A stretch of DNA of 64,000 nucleotides from Marinovum sp048263515 (GCF_048263515.1 NZ_JBLXEC010000015.1:42784-106783), one strand, 5' to 3'. Shown: positions 52,326 to 61,791, counted from the first letter of the stretch. The notes: generated by a model from the sequence alone, not told the origin. A program made the numbers and translations.

Positions 52326-54623
52326 ATGGAAAAATTCGGCAAGAGCCAGCCCGTGACACGGGTGGAAGATCTACGTTTCCTGACCGGCGAAGGCCGCTAC
52401 GTGGATGACATCGCCCCGGAAAACGCCCTGCACGGCGTTGTCTTTCGCTCGCCCGTTGCCCATGCCGAGATCACCACGCTCGATGTCGAAGAGGCGCGCC
52501 AGGCCCCCGGCGTGCATCTCGTGGTCACCCTCGCCGATCTCGAGGCGGCGGGCGTCAAGGCGACGCTGCACGGCACGGTGGTGACCAATATCGACGGCAG
52601 CAAGGGCGCCTCGCCGGAACGGCCGGTGCTGGCGCGCGACCGGGTGCGGTTTGTCGGCGAGCCGGTGGCGATGGTCTTTGCCGAGACCCTGCAACAGGCC
52701 CGCGATGCCGCCGAGCTGATCGAGTTCGAGTATGATGACCTGCCGGTCAGCCTCGCGCTCGAGGAAGGCCCGCACACGATCCACCCCGAGGCGCCCGGCA
52801 ACCTCGCCTATCACTATGGCAAGGGCGATGCCGAGGCGACCGATGCAGCCTTTGCCAAGGCGGCGCATGTGGTGTCCCTGCAGGTCGAGGACAACCGGAT
52901 CATCGTCAATTCGCTTGAGCCGCGCGGCTGCTTTGCCGAGCCCGAGGGCGAGCGGCTGCACGTGGCGATCAACGGCCAGGGGGTCTGGGGCTTCAAGCAG
53001 ACCATCGCCCGGGCGCTCGGGCTGGACGCGGCAAGCGTGCGGATCACCAACCCCGATGTCGGCGGCGGCTTTGGCATGAAGGCGCCGGATTACCCGGAAT
53101 ACGTGGTCTGCGCGTACGCCGCCCGCGCATTGGACCGCCCGGTGCGCTGGATGGCCGAGCGCACCGAGAGCATGCTGAGCGACAACGCCGGACGCGACCT
53201 GACGACGCTGGCCGAGATGGCATTCGATGCCGATCACCGCATCCTCGGTTACCGGCTGACCACCCGCAACAACCTCGGCGCCTACAATTCGGGTTTTGGC
53301 CAGCCGATTCAGACCGAGTTGTTTTCCAAGGTTCTGATGGGCACCTATGACGTTCAGGCGGCCTATATGTCGGTCAAGGGGTTCTACACCAATACCGTTC
53401 AGGTCGACGCCTATCGCGGGGCCGGCCGGCCCGAGGCGATCTACGTGCTCGAACGGCTGATGGACCGCGCCGCGCGTGAGCTTGGCACCGACGGATGGGA
53501 GCTGCGGCGACGGAACTTTATCCCTGCCGCGAAGTTCCCCTATCAGACCGTCACCGGCGAGCTTTACGACGTGGGCGATTTCGACCGGGTCCTCTCACAT
53601 GCCGAGGCCAGTTCAGACCGTGCCGGCTTTGCCGCGCGCAGGCAGGAGGCCTCTGCCCGGGGAAAATTGCGTGGCATCGGGCTCTGTTACTATATCGAAA
53701 GTATTCTGGGCGATCCTTCGGAAGGCGCCAAGGTGACGTTCGATGCAGACGGCGGCGTCTCGCTGTACGTCGGCACCCAGTCGAACGGGCAGGGGCATGA
53801 AACCGTATATGCCCACTTCCTCGCCGACCAGACCGGCATCCCGATGGACAGGATCCGGGTGGTGCAGGGCGACAGCGACCTGATTGCCAGGGGCGGTGGC
53901 ACCGGCGGGTCGCGCTCGGTGACCGTTCAGGCCAACGTGACGCTGACCGTGGTGGCCCGGGCCGTGGCCGCATTCACGCCGTTTTTGGCGGATATGATGG
54001 GTGTCGAGGAGAAAGCAGTGCGTTTCGATAATGAAACATTCCGAGCCGACGGGTCGAACCTGACCCCGACGTTGCTGGAGGCCGCGCAGATTGCGCGCGA
54101 GGCCGGCCGCGATGACCTGTTGTCTCATGAAGCCCGCGACAAGCTCCCCGGACGCTCCTACCCGAATGGCGCCCATGTCGCCGAGGTCGAGGTCGACCCC
54201 GAAACCGGCGAAGTCACCGTCGAGCGCTATACCGTGGTCGACGACTTCGGCAACCTGATCAATCCGCTGCTGGCCGAGGGCCAGGTGCACGGCGGCGTCG
54301 CCCAGGGCATCGGCCAGGCGCTGACCGAGCACGTGGTGCATGACGAGGACGGCCAGCTGCTCACGGCAACTTTCATGGATTACGGCATGCCGCGTGCCGA
54401 TATCCTTCCCATGTTCCGGTTCGAAACCGAACCGGTGCCCTCGACCGCCAATCCGATGGGCATGAAGGGCTGTGGCGAGGCCGGTACCGTCGGCGCCATG
54501 GCCGCCATGGGCAACGCGGTTCAGGATGCCTTGTGGGACCGGGGCGTCAGGCAGGCAGATATGCCTTTCACGCCGATGCGCGTATGGAGTATGTTGAGGA
54601 ATGCGTCTAAAACGGCTGCATAA
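52326..54623 (+). CDS. xanthine dehydrogenase-family molybdopterin-binding large subunit (CoxL-like, form II)
   Basis: 765 residues. Start KSQPVTRVEDLRFLTGEGRY; GEPVAMVFAE; GGGFGMKAPDYPEY. The active-site loop reads AYRGAGRPEA, the form II type, not the AYRCSFR of true CO dehydrogenase. The catalytic Glu lies in MKGCGEAGTVGAM. Binds Mo-molybdopterin cytosine dinucleotide. The FAD (CoxM) and 2Fe-2S (CoxS) subunits are missing on both sides, so it must use distant partners or act differently. Overlaps the DUF2235 gene by 23 bp. Confidence 0.9.
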   Translation: MEKFGKSQPVTRVEDLRFLTGEGRYVDDIAPENALHGVVFRSPVAHAEITTLDVEEARQAPGVHLVVTLADLEAAGVKATLHGTVVTNIDGSKGASPERPVLARDRVRFVGEPVAMVFAETLQQARDAAELIEFEYDDLPVSLALEEGPHTIHPEAPGNLAYHYGKGDAEATDAAFAKAAHVVSLQVEDNRIIVNSLEPRGCFAEPEGERLHVAINGQGVWGFKQTIARALGLDAASVRITNPDVGGGFGMKAPDYPEYVVCAYAARALDRPVRWMAERTESMLSDNAGRDLTTLAEMAFDADHRILGYRLTTRNNLGAYNSGFGQPIQTELFSKVLMGTYDVQAAYMSVKGFYTNTVQVDAYRGAGRPEAIYVLERLMDRAARELGTDGWELRRRNFIPAAKFPYQTVTGELYDVGDFDRVLSHAEASSDRAGFAARRQEASARGKLRGIGLCYYIESILGDPSEGAKVTFDADGGVSLYVGTQSNGQGHETVYAHFLADQTGIPMDRIRVVQGDSDLIARGGGTGGSRSVTVQANVTLTVVARAVAAFTPFLADMMGVEEKAVRFDNETFRADGSNLTPTLLEAAQIAREAGRDDLLSHEARDKLPGRSYPNGAHVAEVEVDPETGEVTVERYTVVDDFGNLINPLLAEGQVHGGVAQGIGQALTEHVVHDEDGQLLTATFMDYGMPRADILPMFRFETEPVPSTANPMGMKGCGEAGTVGAMAAMGNAVQDALWDRGVRQADMPFTPMRVWSMLRNASKTAA

Positions 54624-55704
54624 ACAGGTCACTGGCTGGCTGGCGCGCAAGCTCCGGTTCAAAGAGACCCGCACCGGCCCCCGCAGGGGGCAGCGTATTC
54701 ACGTGATCCTTCTCGATGGCACCATGTCGAGCCTGCGGGAAGGGTCGGAAACCAACATCGGCCGCCTCTACAAGCTGCTCTGCGAATCGCCCGGCGATCT
54801 GTCGATCTATTACGAGCCCGGGGTGCAGTTCCCCGACTGGCGCGCCGCCTATGCGGTGATGACCGGCAAGGGCATCAACCGGCAGATCCGCAGGGCCTAT
54901 GGCTACCTCGCCTCGCGCTATCGCCCCGGCGACCGCATCTTCCTGCTGGGCTATTCCCGCGGCGCCTTTGCCGTGCGGTCGCTGGCCGGGATGATCGACC
55001 GGGTGGGGCTTGTCACCGCGCGCAATGCGCTGGAGCGCAATGTCGCCACCGCCTATCGCCACTATCAGACCGCGCCCGACAGCGATGCGGCGCTGGCCTT
55101 TCGCAAGGCCTTCTGCCACGAGGCTGCGCCGATCGAGATGGTCGGCGTCTTCGACACGGTCAAGGCGCTGGGCCTGCGTCTGCCGCTGCTCTGGCGGCTG
55201 AGCCCCGATCCGCATGCCTTCCACAACCATCACCTGGGCGAAAGCATCCGCCACGGCTATCACGCGCTGGCCTATGACGAACGTCGTGCCGCCTATGCGC
55301 CGCTGCTCTGGGATGTGCCCGAAGGCTGGACCGGCCGGGTCGAGCAGATGTGGTTCCCCGGCACTCATGGCGACGTCGGCGGCCAGATCGGCAGTTTCGA
55401 GCCCGCACGGCCGCTGGCAAACCTGCCGCTGGTCTGGATGCTGGAAAAGGCCGAGGCCTGCGGCCTGCCGCTGCCGGAGGGCTGGCGCGCGCGCTACCCG
55501 GTCGATGCCGCCGCCCCGTCGGTCGGCACCTGGTCGGGCTGGAGCAAGATGTTCGTGATCCGCACCCCGCGCAAACGGATGCGCGACCCGTCTGAGCGGC
55601 TCCATGCCACCCTGCAGGAGCGTCAGGACCACGTGAGCGCGATGAGCCGGCTGTATGACGCCACCAAGGGCCTGCCGGCCGTGGTGATGCGCCGCAACAG
55701 CTAG
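54601..55704 (+). CDS. DUF2235 alpha/beta-hydrolase domain protein
   Basis: 367 residues. DUF2235 core: VILLDGTMSSLREGSETNI, the nucleophile elbow LGYSRGAFAVRSLAGMI (G-x-S-x-G), MVGVFDTVKALG and the His-containing WFPGTHGDVGG. The same fold occurs in Tle1-type type VI phospholipase effectors, but no T6SS gene is nearby and there is no signal peptide. Begins inside the end of the CoxL-like gene, suggesting translational coupling. Substrate unknown. Confidence 0.85.
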   Translation: MRLKRLHKQVTGWLARKLRFKETRTGPRRGQRIHVILLDGTMSSLREGSETNIGRLYKLLCESPGDLSIYYEPGVQFPDWRAAYAVMTGKGINRQIRRAYGYLASRYRPGDRIFLLGYSRGAFAVRSLAGMIDRVGLVTARNALERNVATAYRHYQTAPDSDAALAFRKAFCHEAAPIEMVGVFDTVKALGLRLPLLWRLSPDPHAFHNHHLGESIRHGYHALAYDERRAAYAPLLWDVPEGWTGRVEQMWFPGTHGDVGGQIGSFEPARPLANLPLVWMLEKAEACGLPLPEGWRARYPVDAAAPSVGTWSGWSKMFVIRTPRKRMRDPSERLHATLQERQDHVSAMSRLYDATKGLPAVVMRRNS

Positions 55705-55834
55705 GCCCCCCAACACCCGCAATTCACGAAGTGGTGACATGCCCTTTTCTCGACGCGATTGTTGCCTATTTGTCTTTCATGACATGCGAGGCCGGAACCC
55801 TTGCATGAATTCACTGTCCCTCGTTCCGCACTAT

Positions 55835-55864
55835 GCGCCCGGGCCTTGCCTGGGCGCTTTTTTC
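55835..55864 (+). terminator. intrinsic terminator between DUF2235 and CoA-binding genes
   Basis: GCGCCCGGGC / GCCTGGGCGC arms, short loop, then six T. It is 130 bp after the DUF2235 stop and 28 bp before the next ATG, so it could end the upstream mRNA, end a short RNA starting in 55740-55830, or attenuate the next gene. Confidence 0.8.
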
Positions 55865-55892
55865 TTGCGCGGACGGGTGCTAGATCCGGGAC

Positions 55893-56360
55893 ATGGACTA
55901 TTCCGACAGCTTCCTGCGCGCGGTCCTGACCCGCGCCAAGATGATCGCGGTGGTGGGCGTGTCACCCAACACCGTGCGCCCGAGCTATTTCGTCGCCCGC
56001 TATCTCAAGCTCAAGGGCTTTACCGTGATCCCGGTCAATCCCGGCCACGCCGGCAAGCAGCTCTTTGGTGAAGTGGTGCGCGCTGACTTGTCAGAGGTGC
56101 CGAAAGAGGTCGACATGGTCGATGTCTTCCGCCGGTCGGAGGCAGTGCCCGAGATCGCCGAGGCGGCGCTGGCGCATCTGCCCAACCTTAAGACCTTCTG
56201 GATGCAGATCGGCGTAGAACACGCCGAGGCTGCAGCACGGCTTCAGGCGGCAGGCGTCGACGTGGTGATGAGCCGCTGTCCCAAGATCGAATACCAGCGG
56301 CTCTTTGGCGAGCTGCGGATGGGCGGGTTTTCCACCGGGATCATTTCGTCGAAGTTGTGA
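55893..56360 (+). CDS. CoA-binding domain protein (YccU-like)
   Basis: 155 residues, a stand-alone Rossmann CoA-binding domain: MIAVVGVSPNTVRPSYFVAR, GFTVIPVNPGHAGKQLFGE, VDMVDVFRRSEAVPEIAE, FWMQIGVEHAEAA and VVMSRCPKIEYQRL. Homologues (YccU) bind CoA; role unknown. A terminator lies just upstream of its start, so a promoter must fit in the short space or transcription must read through. Confidence 0.9.
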   Translation: MDYSDSFLRAVLTRAKMIAVVGVSPNTVRPSYFVARYLKLKGFTVIPVNPGHAGKQLFGEVVRADLSEVPKEVDMVDVFRRSEAVPEIAEAALAHLPNLKTFWMQIGVEHAEAAARLQAAGVDVVMSRCPKIEYQRLFGELRMGGFSTGIISSKL

Positions 56361-56397
56361 GGTGTGGCGGCCGGGGCGGTGGGCAGGATTGCCCAGC

Positions 56398-57183
56398 CTA
56401 CGCGAGCTGGCTGCGAATCGCGCGGTGCAGCGCCGGGTTGGCGGTCAGCACGCCGGGGCTTTTCGGGACGTCGGTGTTGAACACCAGATCGGAGCCGTCG
56501 GCGGCGGTCGAGAGCGCCCCGGCCTCGGTGGCGATCAGCGAGCCGGCGGCGATGTCCCAGTGCCAGGAGGGCCGCACCGTCAGCATGGCATCGAAACGGC
56601 CCTGCGCGATCAGCGCCATGCGATAGGCCAGCGAGGGGCGGAACACCCGCGTCACCTCTGGCGGCGCGCCGCGCCAGTGCATGGGTTGAAAGGTCGGCTT
56701 GGGTGCCATCATGCTGGCGCCGGTCAGCTCGGCCCGGTCGCCGGTGGCAATCGGCACGCCATTGAGCGTCGCGCCCTGGCCCCGGGCGGCGGCAAAGGTG
56801 CGCTCGCGGGCGGGCAGGTGGATGACGCCCGCGCTCACCTGGCCCCGATGGGCGATGGCAATCGACAGCGCCCAGGTGCCGGAACCTTCGATGAAGCTGC
56901 GGGTGCCGTCGATCGGATCGATGATGAAGACATGCTCGCAGTCCAGCCGCGCCTTGTCGTCGGGGCTCTCCTCGCTCAGCCAGCCATAGCCGGGCCGCGC
57001 CCCGCGCAGGATGTCGTGGAGGGCGTCGTTGACGGCGTAATCGGCCTCGGTCACCGGGCCCTGGCCGGGCTTGTCCCAGGCCTTGGCGGTGGGGCCGGTA
57101 AAGCCCAGCGCCACCTCGCCCGCCACCTGTGCGGCGCGCAGCAGCAGGTCCAGATCGCTCTCGCCCGCGTCAGGTCCCGGCAA
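56398..57183 (-). CDS. inositol monophosphatase family protein
   Basis: 261 residues. Metal motifs GWLSEESPDD, FIIDPIDGTRSFIEGSGTWA and WHWDIAAGSLIATEAG define the superfamily. It differs from the cysQ paralogue at 33.1 kb; it could be a histidinol-phosphatase-like or another sugar phosphatase. The ATG lies within the end of pmbA (14-bp overlap), so the two are co-translated. Confidence 0.88.
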   Translation of the reverse strand: MPGPDAGESDLDLLLRAAQVAGEVALGFTGPTAKAWDKPGQGPVTEADYAVNDALHDILRGARPGYGWLSEESPDDKARLDCEHVFIIDPIDGTRSFIEGSGTWALSIAIAHRGQVSAGVIHLPARERTFAAARGQGATLNGVPIATGDRAELTGASMMAPKPTFQPMHWRGAPPEVTRVFRPSLAYRMALIAQGRFDAMLTVRPSWHWDIAAGSLIATEAGALSTAADGSDLVFNTDVPKSPGVLTANPALHRAIRSQLA

Positions 57184-58516
57184 GGGTCATGCCTTCGATC
57201 AGCAGAGACGGCACCACCCGCGACAGATGCGGCCGCGCGTCATTGGCCGGCACGATCCGGCGCAGCATGTCGCGCAGGTTGCCGGCGATGGTGACCTCGT
57301 TGACCGCATGGGTGATCTCGCCGTTCTCGACCCAGAGGCCAGAGGCCCCGCGCGAGTAATCGCCGGTGTTGGGGTTGATCGTCGAGCCGATCATCGAGGT
57401 GACCAGCAGGCCGGTGCCCATGTCGGAAATCAGGTCGGCGCGGCTGCGGCTGCCCTGGGTCAGGTCGATGTTCCAGTTCGACGGATGCGGCGGCGCCGAG
57501 GTGCCGCGCACGGCGTTACCGGTGCTCTCCAGCCCCAGCTTGCGCGCGGTGGCCAGATCGAGCGTCCAGCCGGTGAGCACACCGTGGTCGACAATCGCGC
57601 GTCGCTGCGTCGGAAGGCCCTCGGCATCGAAGGGCCGCGAGCCGGAGATGCGCGGACGATGCGGATCCTCGATCACGCTCAGCCCCTCTGGCAGCACCTG
57701 CTCCCCCAGCGCATCGCGCAGGAAGGACGAGCCGCGGGCAATCGCCCCGCCGGAAATGGCCGAGAGCAGGTGACCGATCAGCGAGGCAGAGATACGCTCG
57801 TCGTAAAGCACCGGGTAGGTGCCGGTCGGCGGCTTACGCGGGCTCAGCCGTTCGACGGCGCGTTCGCCGGCGGTGCGGCCGATGTCCTCGGCGCTGCGCA
57901 GGTCGGCGGCGAAGGTGCGGCTGTCGCCGTCATAGTCGCGCTCCATCCCCAGCCCCTCGCCGGCGATGGCGACACAGGAGATCGACGAACCGGTGCGGCG
58001 ATAGCCGGCATCAAAGCCGTTGCTGGCGGCGATATGGATGTCGCGGGCGGAATAGCTGGCCGAGGCGGATTGCACCTGGCTGACCTCGTCGACCGCCTTG
58101 GCGGCCGCTTCGGCCTCGCAAGCCCGGGCTTGCAGGTAGGCCGGGTCGGGCTCTGCCGCGGGATCGGCCAGCTCGAGGGCGGCAGCGTCGGTGTCGCTCG
58201 CCAGCTGCGCCGGATCGGCCAGGCCCACGTGCGGGTCTTCGGGGGCTTCGCGGGCCATGGCGACCGCGCGTTCGGCCATCGCGGCCAGGGTCTCGGGCCG
58301 GGTGTCCGAGGCCGAGACATTGGCCTGCCGCCGGCCCAGCAGCACCCGCAGGCCGATGTCCGTGGCCTCCGAGCGTTCGGCCTGTTCCAGCGCGCCGCCG
58401 CGCACGTCGACGGTGACCGAGGTGCCGCGCAGGGCAATCGCGTCGGCGGCCTCGGCGCCGGCTTTGCGGGCGGCGTCTAGCAGGGCTTGGGTCAGGTCTG
58501 ACAATGGTTGCGGCAT
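57170..58516 (-). CDS. pmbA: TldD/PmbA family metalloprotease subunit
   Basis: 448 residues (PmbA/TldE-like). The N-terminal ALLDAARKAGAEAADAIALR, a central GTYPVLYDERISASLIGHLL segment, and the C-terminal ASGLWVENGEITHAVNEVTIAGNLR are family signatures. With TldD (not in the window) it forms a protease acting on modified peptides and antitoxins. The HExxxH zinc motif belongs to TldD and is absent here, as expected. Confidence 0.92.
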   Translation of the reverse strand: MPQPLSDLTQALLDAARKAGAEAADAIALRGTSVTVDVRGGALEQAERSEATDIGLRVLLGRRQANVSASDTRPETLAAMAERAVAMAREAPEDPHVGLADPAQLASDTDAAALELADPAAEPDPAYLQARACEAEAAAKAVDEVSQVQSASASYSARDIHIAASNGFDAGYRRTGSSISCVAIAGEGLGMERDYDGDSRTFAADLRSAEDIGRTAGERAVERLSPRKPPTGTYPVLYDERISASLIGHLLSAISGGAIARGSSFLRDALGEQVLPEGLSVIEDPHRPRISGSRPFDAEGLPTQRRAIVDHGVLTGWTLDLATARKLGLESTGNAVRGTSAPPHPSNWNIDLTQGSRSRADLISDMGTGLLVTSMIGSTINPNTGDYSRGASGLWVENGEITHAVNEVTIAGNLRDMLRRIVPANDARPHLSRVVPSLLIEGMTLAGT

Positions 58517-58577
58517 CTGGGCTCTCCTTGGGGGTCACAGGTAGAGCGCGCCGGGCCGAGGTGCAAGATCCGCCGGC

Positions 58578-59048
58578 TCATGCGGTGGTATAGCTGGCCG
58601 CGTGATGCACCGGGAAGTTGACCGATCGGGCGATGAAGCAGACCTTGTGGATCTCGCCGTGGATCGCATCGGCGCGGGCGGGATCGCAGCCTTCGGCCAG
58701 GGTGATCTGCGGCCGCAGCGTGGCCGAGACAAAGCGCGCCGCGCCGCTCGGTTCGATCTCGCCCTGGGCCTCTGGCGCGTCGGAATAGGCGGTGACGGTG
58801 ATCCCGGCGTCGCTGGCGAGATGCAGGAACCACAGCATGTGACAGGCCGAGAGCGCCGAGAGCAGCAGGTCCTCGGGGTTCATTTTCGCAGGGTCACCGC
58901 CGAGCAGCGGGTCGTTCGAGCAATGGATCACCGGCTTGCCGGGCACCGCGATGTCCCAGCTGCGATCATAGGCCCGGTAGGCGCTGGTGCCGGTGCCGCG
59001 ATTGCCGGTCCAGGTGATGGCGGAGGTGTAGATATGCTGCTGGGTCAT
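58578..59048 (-). CDS. OsmC family protein
   Basis: 156 residues. OsmC/Ohr fold with NPEDLLLSALSACHMLWFLH carrying one conserved Cys and EIHKVCFIARSVNFPV the second; both are needed for thiol-dependent peroxide reduction. Start MTQQHIYTSAITW at 59048. Likely organic-hydroperoxide detoxification. Divergent from the TetR gene with 127 bp between them, so it may be that regulator's target. Confidence 0.9.
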   Translation of the reverse strand: MTQQHIYTSAITWTGNRGTGTSAYRAYDRSWDIAVPGKPVIHCSNDPLLGGDPAKMNPEDLLLSALSACHMLWFLHLASDAGITVTAYSDAPEAQGEIEPSGAARFVSATLRPQITLAEGCDPARADAIHGEIHKVCFIARSVNFPVHHAASYTTA

Positions 59049-59175
59049 CGCGGCCTCGGTTGCTGACGCGTCGGGGCCACCATGGCTGACGGGGGCGAAA
59101 TGGCAAGACTGCGGCCTTCCGTCCGTTGATTTTCGCCCCGCAGTGGTGGCAATTGGACGAAACCCGGAGGCCTTC

Positions 59176-59787
59176 ATGGCAACAGCCCCCCTAGAGCCGC
59201 GCAAGGCGCCGCGGCAGGCGCGCAGCCGCCACACCCGTGACGCCATCCTGACCGCCGCCGGCGGCATCCTCGCGGCCAATGGCCTGCGCGGGCTGACCAC
59301 CAACCACGTGGCGCGGGCGGCAGGCGTGTCGATCGGCGCGCTCTACCAGTATTACCCCAACAAGCAGGCGATCATCGGCGCCCTGCTGACACAGAGCCGG
59401 GCCGACCTGCTGGCGGGGATGGAGGCGGCGGCCGAGGCTGTCGAGGGCGAAGCGCTGGAGGTGGTGGTCTGCGCCATGGTCCGGGCGCGGCTGCGCCAGC
59501 TCTTCGAGATGGCGGCGCTGGCCGAGGCATTGGAGCGGGCCGAGGCGGAACTGCCCGCCGACCCCGGCATTGCCCGGCTGAGGACGCGCGTGCAGGCGCA
59601 GGTGGTGGGGGTCCTGGCGGAATACTACGTCGACGATCCCGAAACGGTGGCCCGTGACGTGCTGGCCATGGCCGAGGGCATGGCCCATGCCGCGGTGCGG
59701 GCCGGCGAGGCTGGGTTCGCTCCGCTGGTCGAGCGGATCGAGCGCGCGGTGACGGGGTACCTGGCGGGGGTGGTGCCTGAGGCGTGA
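59176..59787 (+). CDS. TetR/AcrR family transcriptional regulator
   Basis: 203 residues; CGGAGG ribosome site before ATG 59176. N-terminal helix-turn-helix: RSRHTRDAILTAAGGILAAN, GLTTNHVARAAGVSIGALYQ and YYPNKQAIIGALL. The C-terminal ligand-binding domain is all-helical. Divergent from the osmC gene, the most likely target by position; no ligand can be predicted. Confidence 0.92.
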   Translation: MATAPLEPRKAPRQARSRHTRDAILTAAGGILAANGLRGLTTNHVARAAGVSIGALYQYYPNKQAIIGALLTQSRADLLAGMEAAAEAVEGEALEVVVCAMVRARLRQLFEMAALAEALERAEAELPADPGIARLRTRVQAQVVGVLAEYYVDDPETVARDVLAMAEGMAHAAVRAGEAGFAPLVERIERAVTGYLAGVVPEA

Positions 59788-59798
59788 GGTGTGCGACC

Positions 59799-59990
59799 GC
59801 GCGTTGACAGCGGCCAGAGGCCGCCGCGCGTCATGCCGGAGGCATGCCTTCGGCATGACGGGCCGCCTCATCGGCACGGCGATTTGGCTGACGTAGGCGC
59901 GTCAATTGGGTCTTTTGCGGATTTGGTTGAGATAAAGCGCTGCCGACTCACCCAAGGATCGCCGCACCGCGACCTAGCGATGCGCGGCTC
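59799..59990 (+). repeat. convergent-junction repeat, copy 9 (long form)
   Basis: 192 bp; starts GCGCGTTGACAGCGGCC and contains the extra hairpin module (ATGCCGGAGGCATGCC...GGCATGA) at the same place as in copies 3 and 5. The 3' arm has drifted (GCGACCTAGCGATGCG). Begins 12 bp after the tetR stop. Confidence 0.88.
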
Positions 59991-60050
59991 GGGTCAAGTT
60001 GGCAGACGGCTTTAGCCAGTCAGAGCGCAAACCCTGGAGCAAAGCACCAA

Positions 60051-60217
60051 GCGCGTTAACAGCGGCCAGAGGCCGCCGCGCATCGCCGGGCCGCCCCTCG
60101 GCACGGCGATTTGTCTGACGGTGGCGCGTCGATTGGGTCGTTTGCGGATCTGGCTGAGATAAAGCGCTGCTGAACTGGGTGAGGTTCGCCGCACCGCGGC
60201 CCAGCGATGCGCGGCTC
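60051..60217 (+). repeat. convergent-junction repeat, copy 10 (short form)
   Basis: 167-bp member with intact start, middle and arms (3' arm GCGGCCCAGCGATGCG), 61 bp after copy 9 and ending 56 bp beyond the DUF2125 stop. Confidence 0.88.
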
Positions 60218-60273
60218 GGTGCCCACCATCACAGGCACGCCCCCGCAGTTGCCTGCGAGGGCGTGGCACCCGG

Positions 60274-61791
60274 TTACTGGATGCGTTGGCCGTTCGCCAG
60301 GATATGACCCTGCGAGTTGATCTCGATCTTCGAGGTCAGCGTGTCATCCCCCTGGTTCACCGCGAACATGCCCATCATCATCCGCGCGCCCATCGCCTGG
60401 GCTTCGGGCAGCAGGCCCATGCCCACCAGCTTGTCGATCAGCGCGTTGGCGCCCACCAGTTCGGCGTTCAACTCGCCCTCGGGGCGGGGCATGCCGTCAA
60501 AGCTCTCCAGATCGGAATTGTCGAAGGTGAACGCCCCCGTCGCGGTCAGCGCCGCGCCGATCGCATCGACCACCAGCTCGTTCAGCGTCAGCTCGTGCAG
60601 CTCGGCCGGCATCTCGGACATGGCCAGCGCCTCGGCCTGCTCGGGGTCGAACAGGTCGTAGAGCATCCGCACCTTGCCGGTCAGATCGACCGCGATGGTC
60701 GCCGGATCGCGCGGCAGCTGGCCTGCGGGATCGAAGATGTTCCAGATCAGGTCGTTCATCTGGAAATCCGCCAGCACCAGGCCTGCGGCAACGTCCTGCG
60801 GCGTGTCGCCGCGGGCCACCGGCATGGCGAAATTGCCGGAAAGTTCGCCAGCGCTGAGCGACACCGGGAAGGGCAGGTCGCCGCCCTGAACCTGAACGTC
60901 ATAGCCCTTGACCTCGAAATCGAAATCCCAGGCCTCCGGCGAAAACGTCATGGCGACGCTGCCGCCCTCGGAGCTCGAGGCAAAGCTCGCCGCCTCGCCG
61001 TCCTCGACGCCGTTGAACTGCGCCGATCCGGCGGAATAGGAGAAGCTGCCGTCAACATCCATGACGGCCATCACCGCCATCGGATCCTCGCTGTCGAGAT
61101 CCACCGGCAGGGTGCCGGTGCCGCTGTAGGCGATATCGGTCATGTTGCCCTGGAAGAGCACGGTATTTTCGGTGTTCTCCGGATCGCGGCCGGCAAAGTC
61201 ATAGGACAGGCTGCCGATCTTCATCTCCTGCGCCATGTCGCGCATTGCGCCGGTGGTCATCTGCGAAGTGCCGACCAACCCGTCGAGCAGGATCTCGCCG
61301 CGGATCACGTCGCGCGGCAGCGAAACCCCCTCGACCACCAGATCGGCCAGCGATATCCGCGCCGAGCTGGCGGAATAGGCCCAGGCGGTGGCGCCGGGAT
61401 CGCCGGACACCGTCGCCTTCAGATCGGCGGTCTCGTAGAGCAGCGTCGCCGACATCTGCTCTTCGCCCTCGGTGAAGTCGAAGGTCACCGGCATCTCGGC
61501 CGGCCAGGACACATCGACCGCGCCATCGTCGGTGGCGCTCAGCACCAGCTCGGGCATGCGCATGACGATGGTCACGTCATCCTCGGGGATCGGGATGGTC
61601 GAGGTCAGGTCGGTCAGGGTGAGCACATCGCCATCGGCGGTGGCCGTGGCGGTGACCTCGTAGCCATAGCCCTGCATGTAGCCGCGCAGATCCTCCCAGA
61701 CCTGGGCTGGGGTGATCTCGGCCGCGGCGCTCTGCGCCAGCAGCAGGGTGGCCAGCGCTGTCGAGCCGGCAAGCTTGGTAAAACAGGTCAT
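60274..61791 (-). CDS. DUF2125 family periplasmic/envelope protein
   Basis: 505 residues with a signal peptide (MTCFTKLAGSTALATLLLAQ, then SAAAE) and the long, repetitive, acidic beta-rich sequence of DUF2125, a family largely restricted to Alphaproteobacteria. Internal pieces such as GYDVQVQGGDLPFPVSLSAG and LHELTLNELVVDAIGAALTA recall AsmA-like lipid-transfer folds, but this is only an impression. Length exceeds the about 340 of many DUF2125 members. Single gene. Confidence 0.82.
   Translation of the reverse strand: MTCFTKLAGSTALATLLLAQSAAAEITPAQVWEDLRGYMQGYGYEVTATATADGDVLTLTDLTSTIPIPEDDVTIVMRMPELVLSATDDGAVDVSWPAEMPVTFDFTEGEEQMSATLLYETADLKATVSGDPGATAWAYSASSARISLADLVVEGVSLPRDVIRGEILLDGLVGTSQMTTGAMRDMAQEMKIGSLSYDFAGRDPENTENTVLFQGNMTDIAYSGTGTLPVDLDSEDPMAVMAVMDVDGSFSYSAGSAQFNGVEDGEAASFASSSEGGSVAMTFSPEAWDFDFEVKGYDVQVQGGDLPFPVSLSAGELSGNFAMPVARGDTPQDVAAGLVLADFQMNDLIWNIFDPAGQLPRDPATIAVDLTGKVRMLYDLFDPEQAEALAMSEMPAELHELTLNELVVDAIGAALTATGAFTFDNSDLESFDGMPRPEGELNAELVGANALIDKLVGMGLLPEAQAMGARMMMGMFAVNQGDDTLTSKIEINSQGHILANGQRIQ

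Noticed and set aside
52326..54623. True aerobic CO dehydrogenase
   Set aside because: The active-site loop is AYRGAGR, not the AYRCSFR of form I, and the small and medium subunits are absent.
54601..55704. Type VI secretion lipase effector (Tle1)
   Set aside because: Fold family is shared, but there are no VgrG, PAAR, Hcp or immunity genes nearby.
55805..55870. Short leader-peptide-like frame before the terminator at 55835
   Set aside because: The peptide (MNSLSLVPHYAPG...) has no run of regulatory codons and there is no alternative hairpin, so classical attenuation is not supported.
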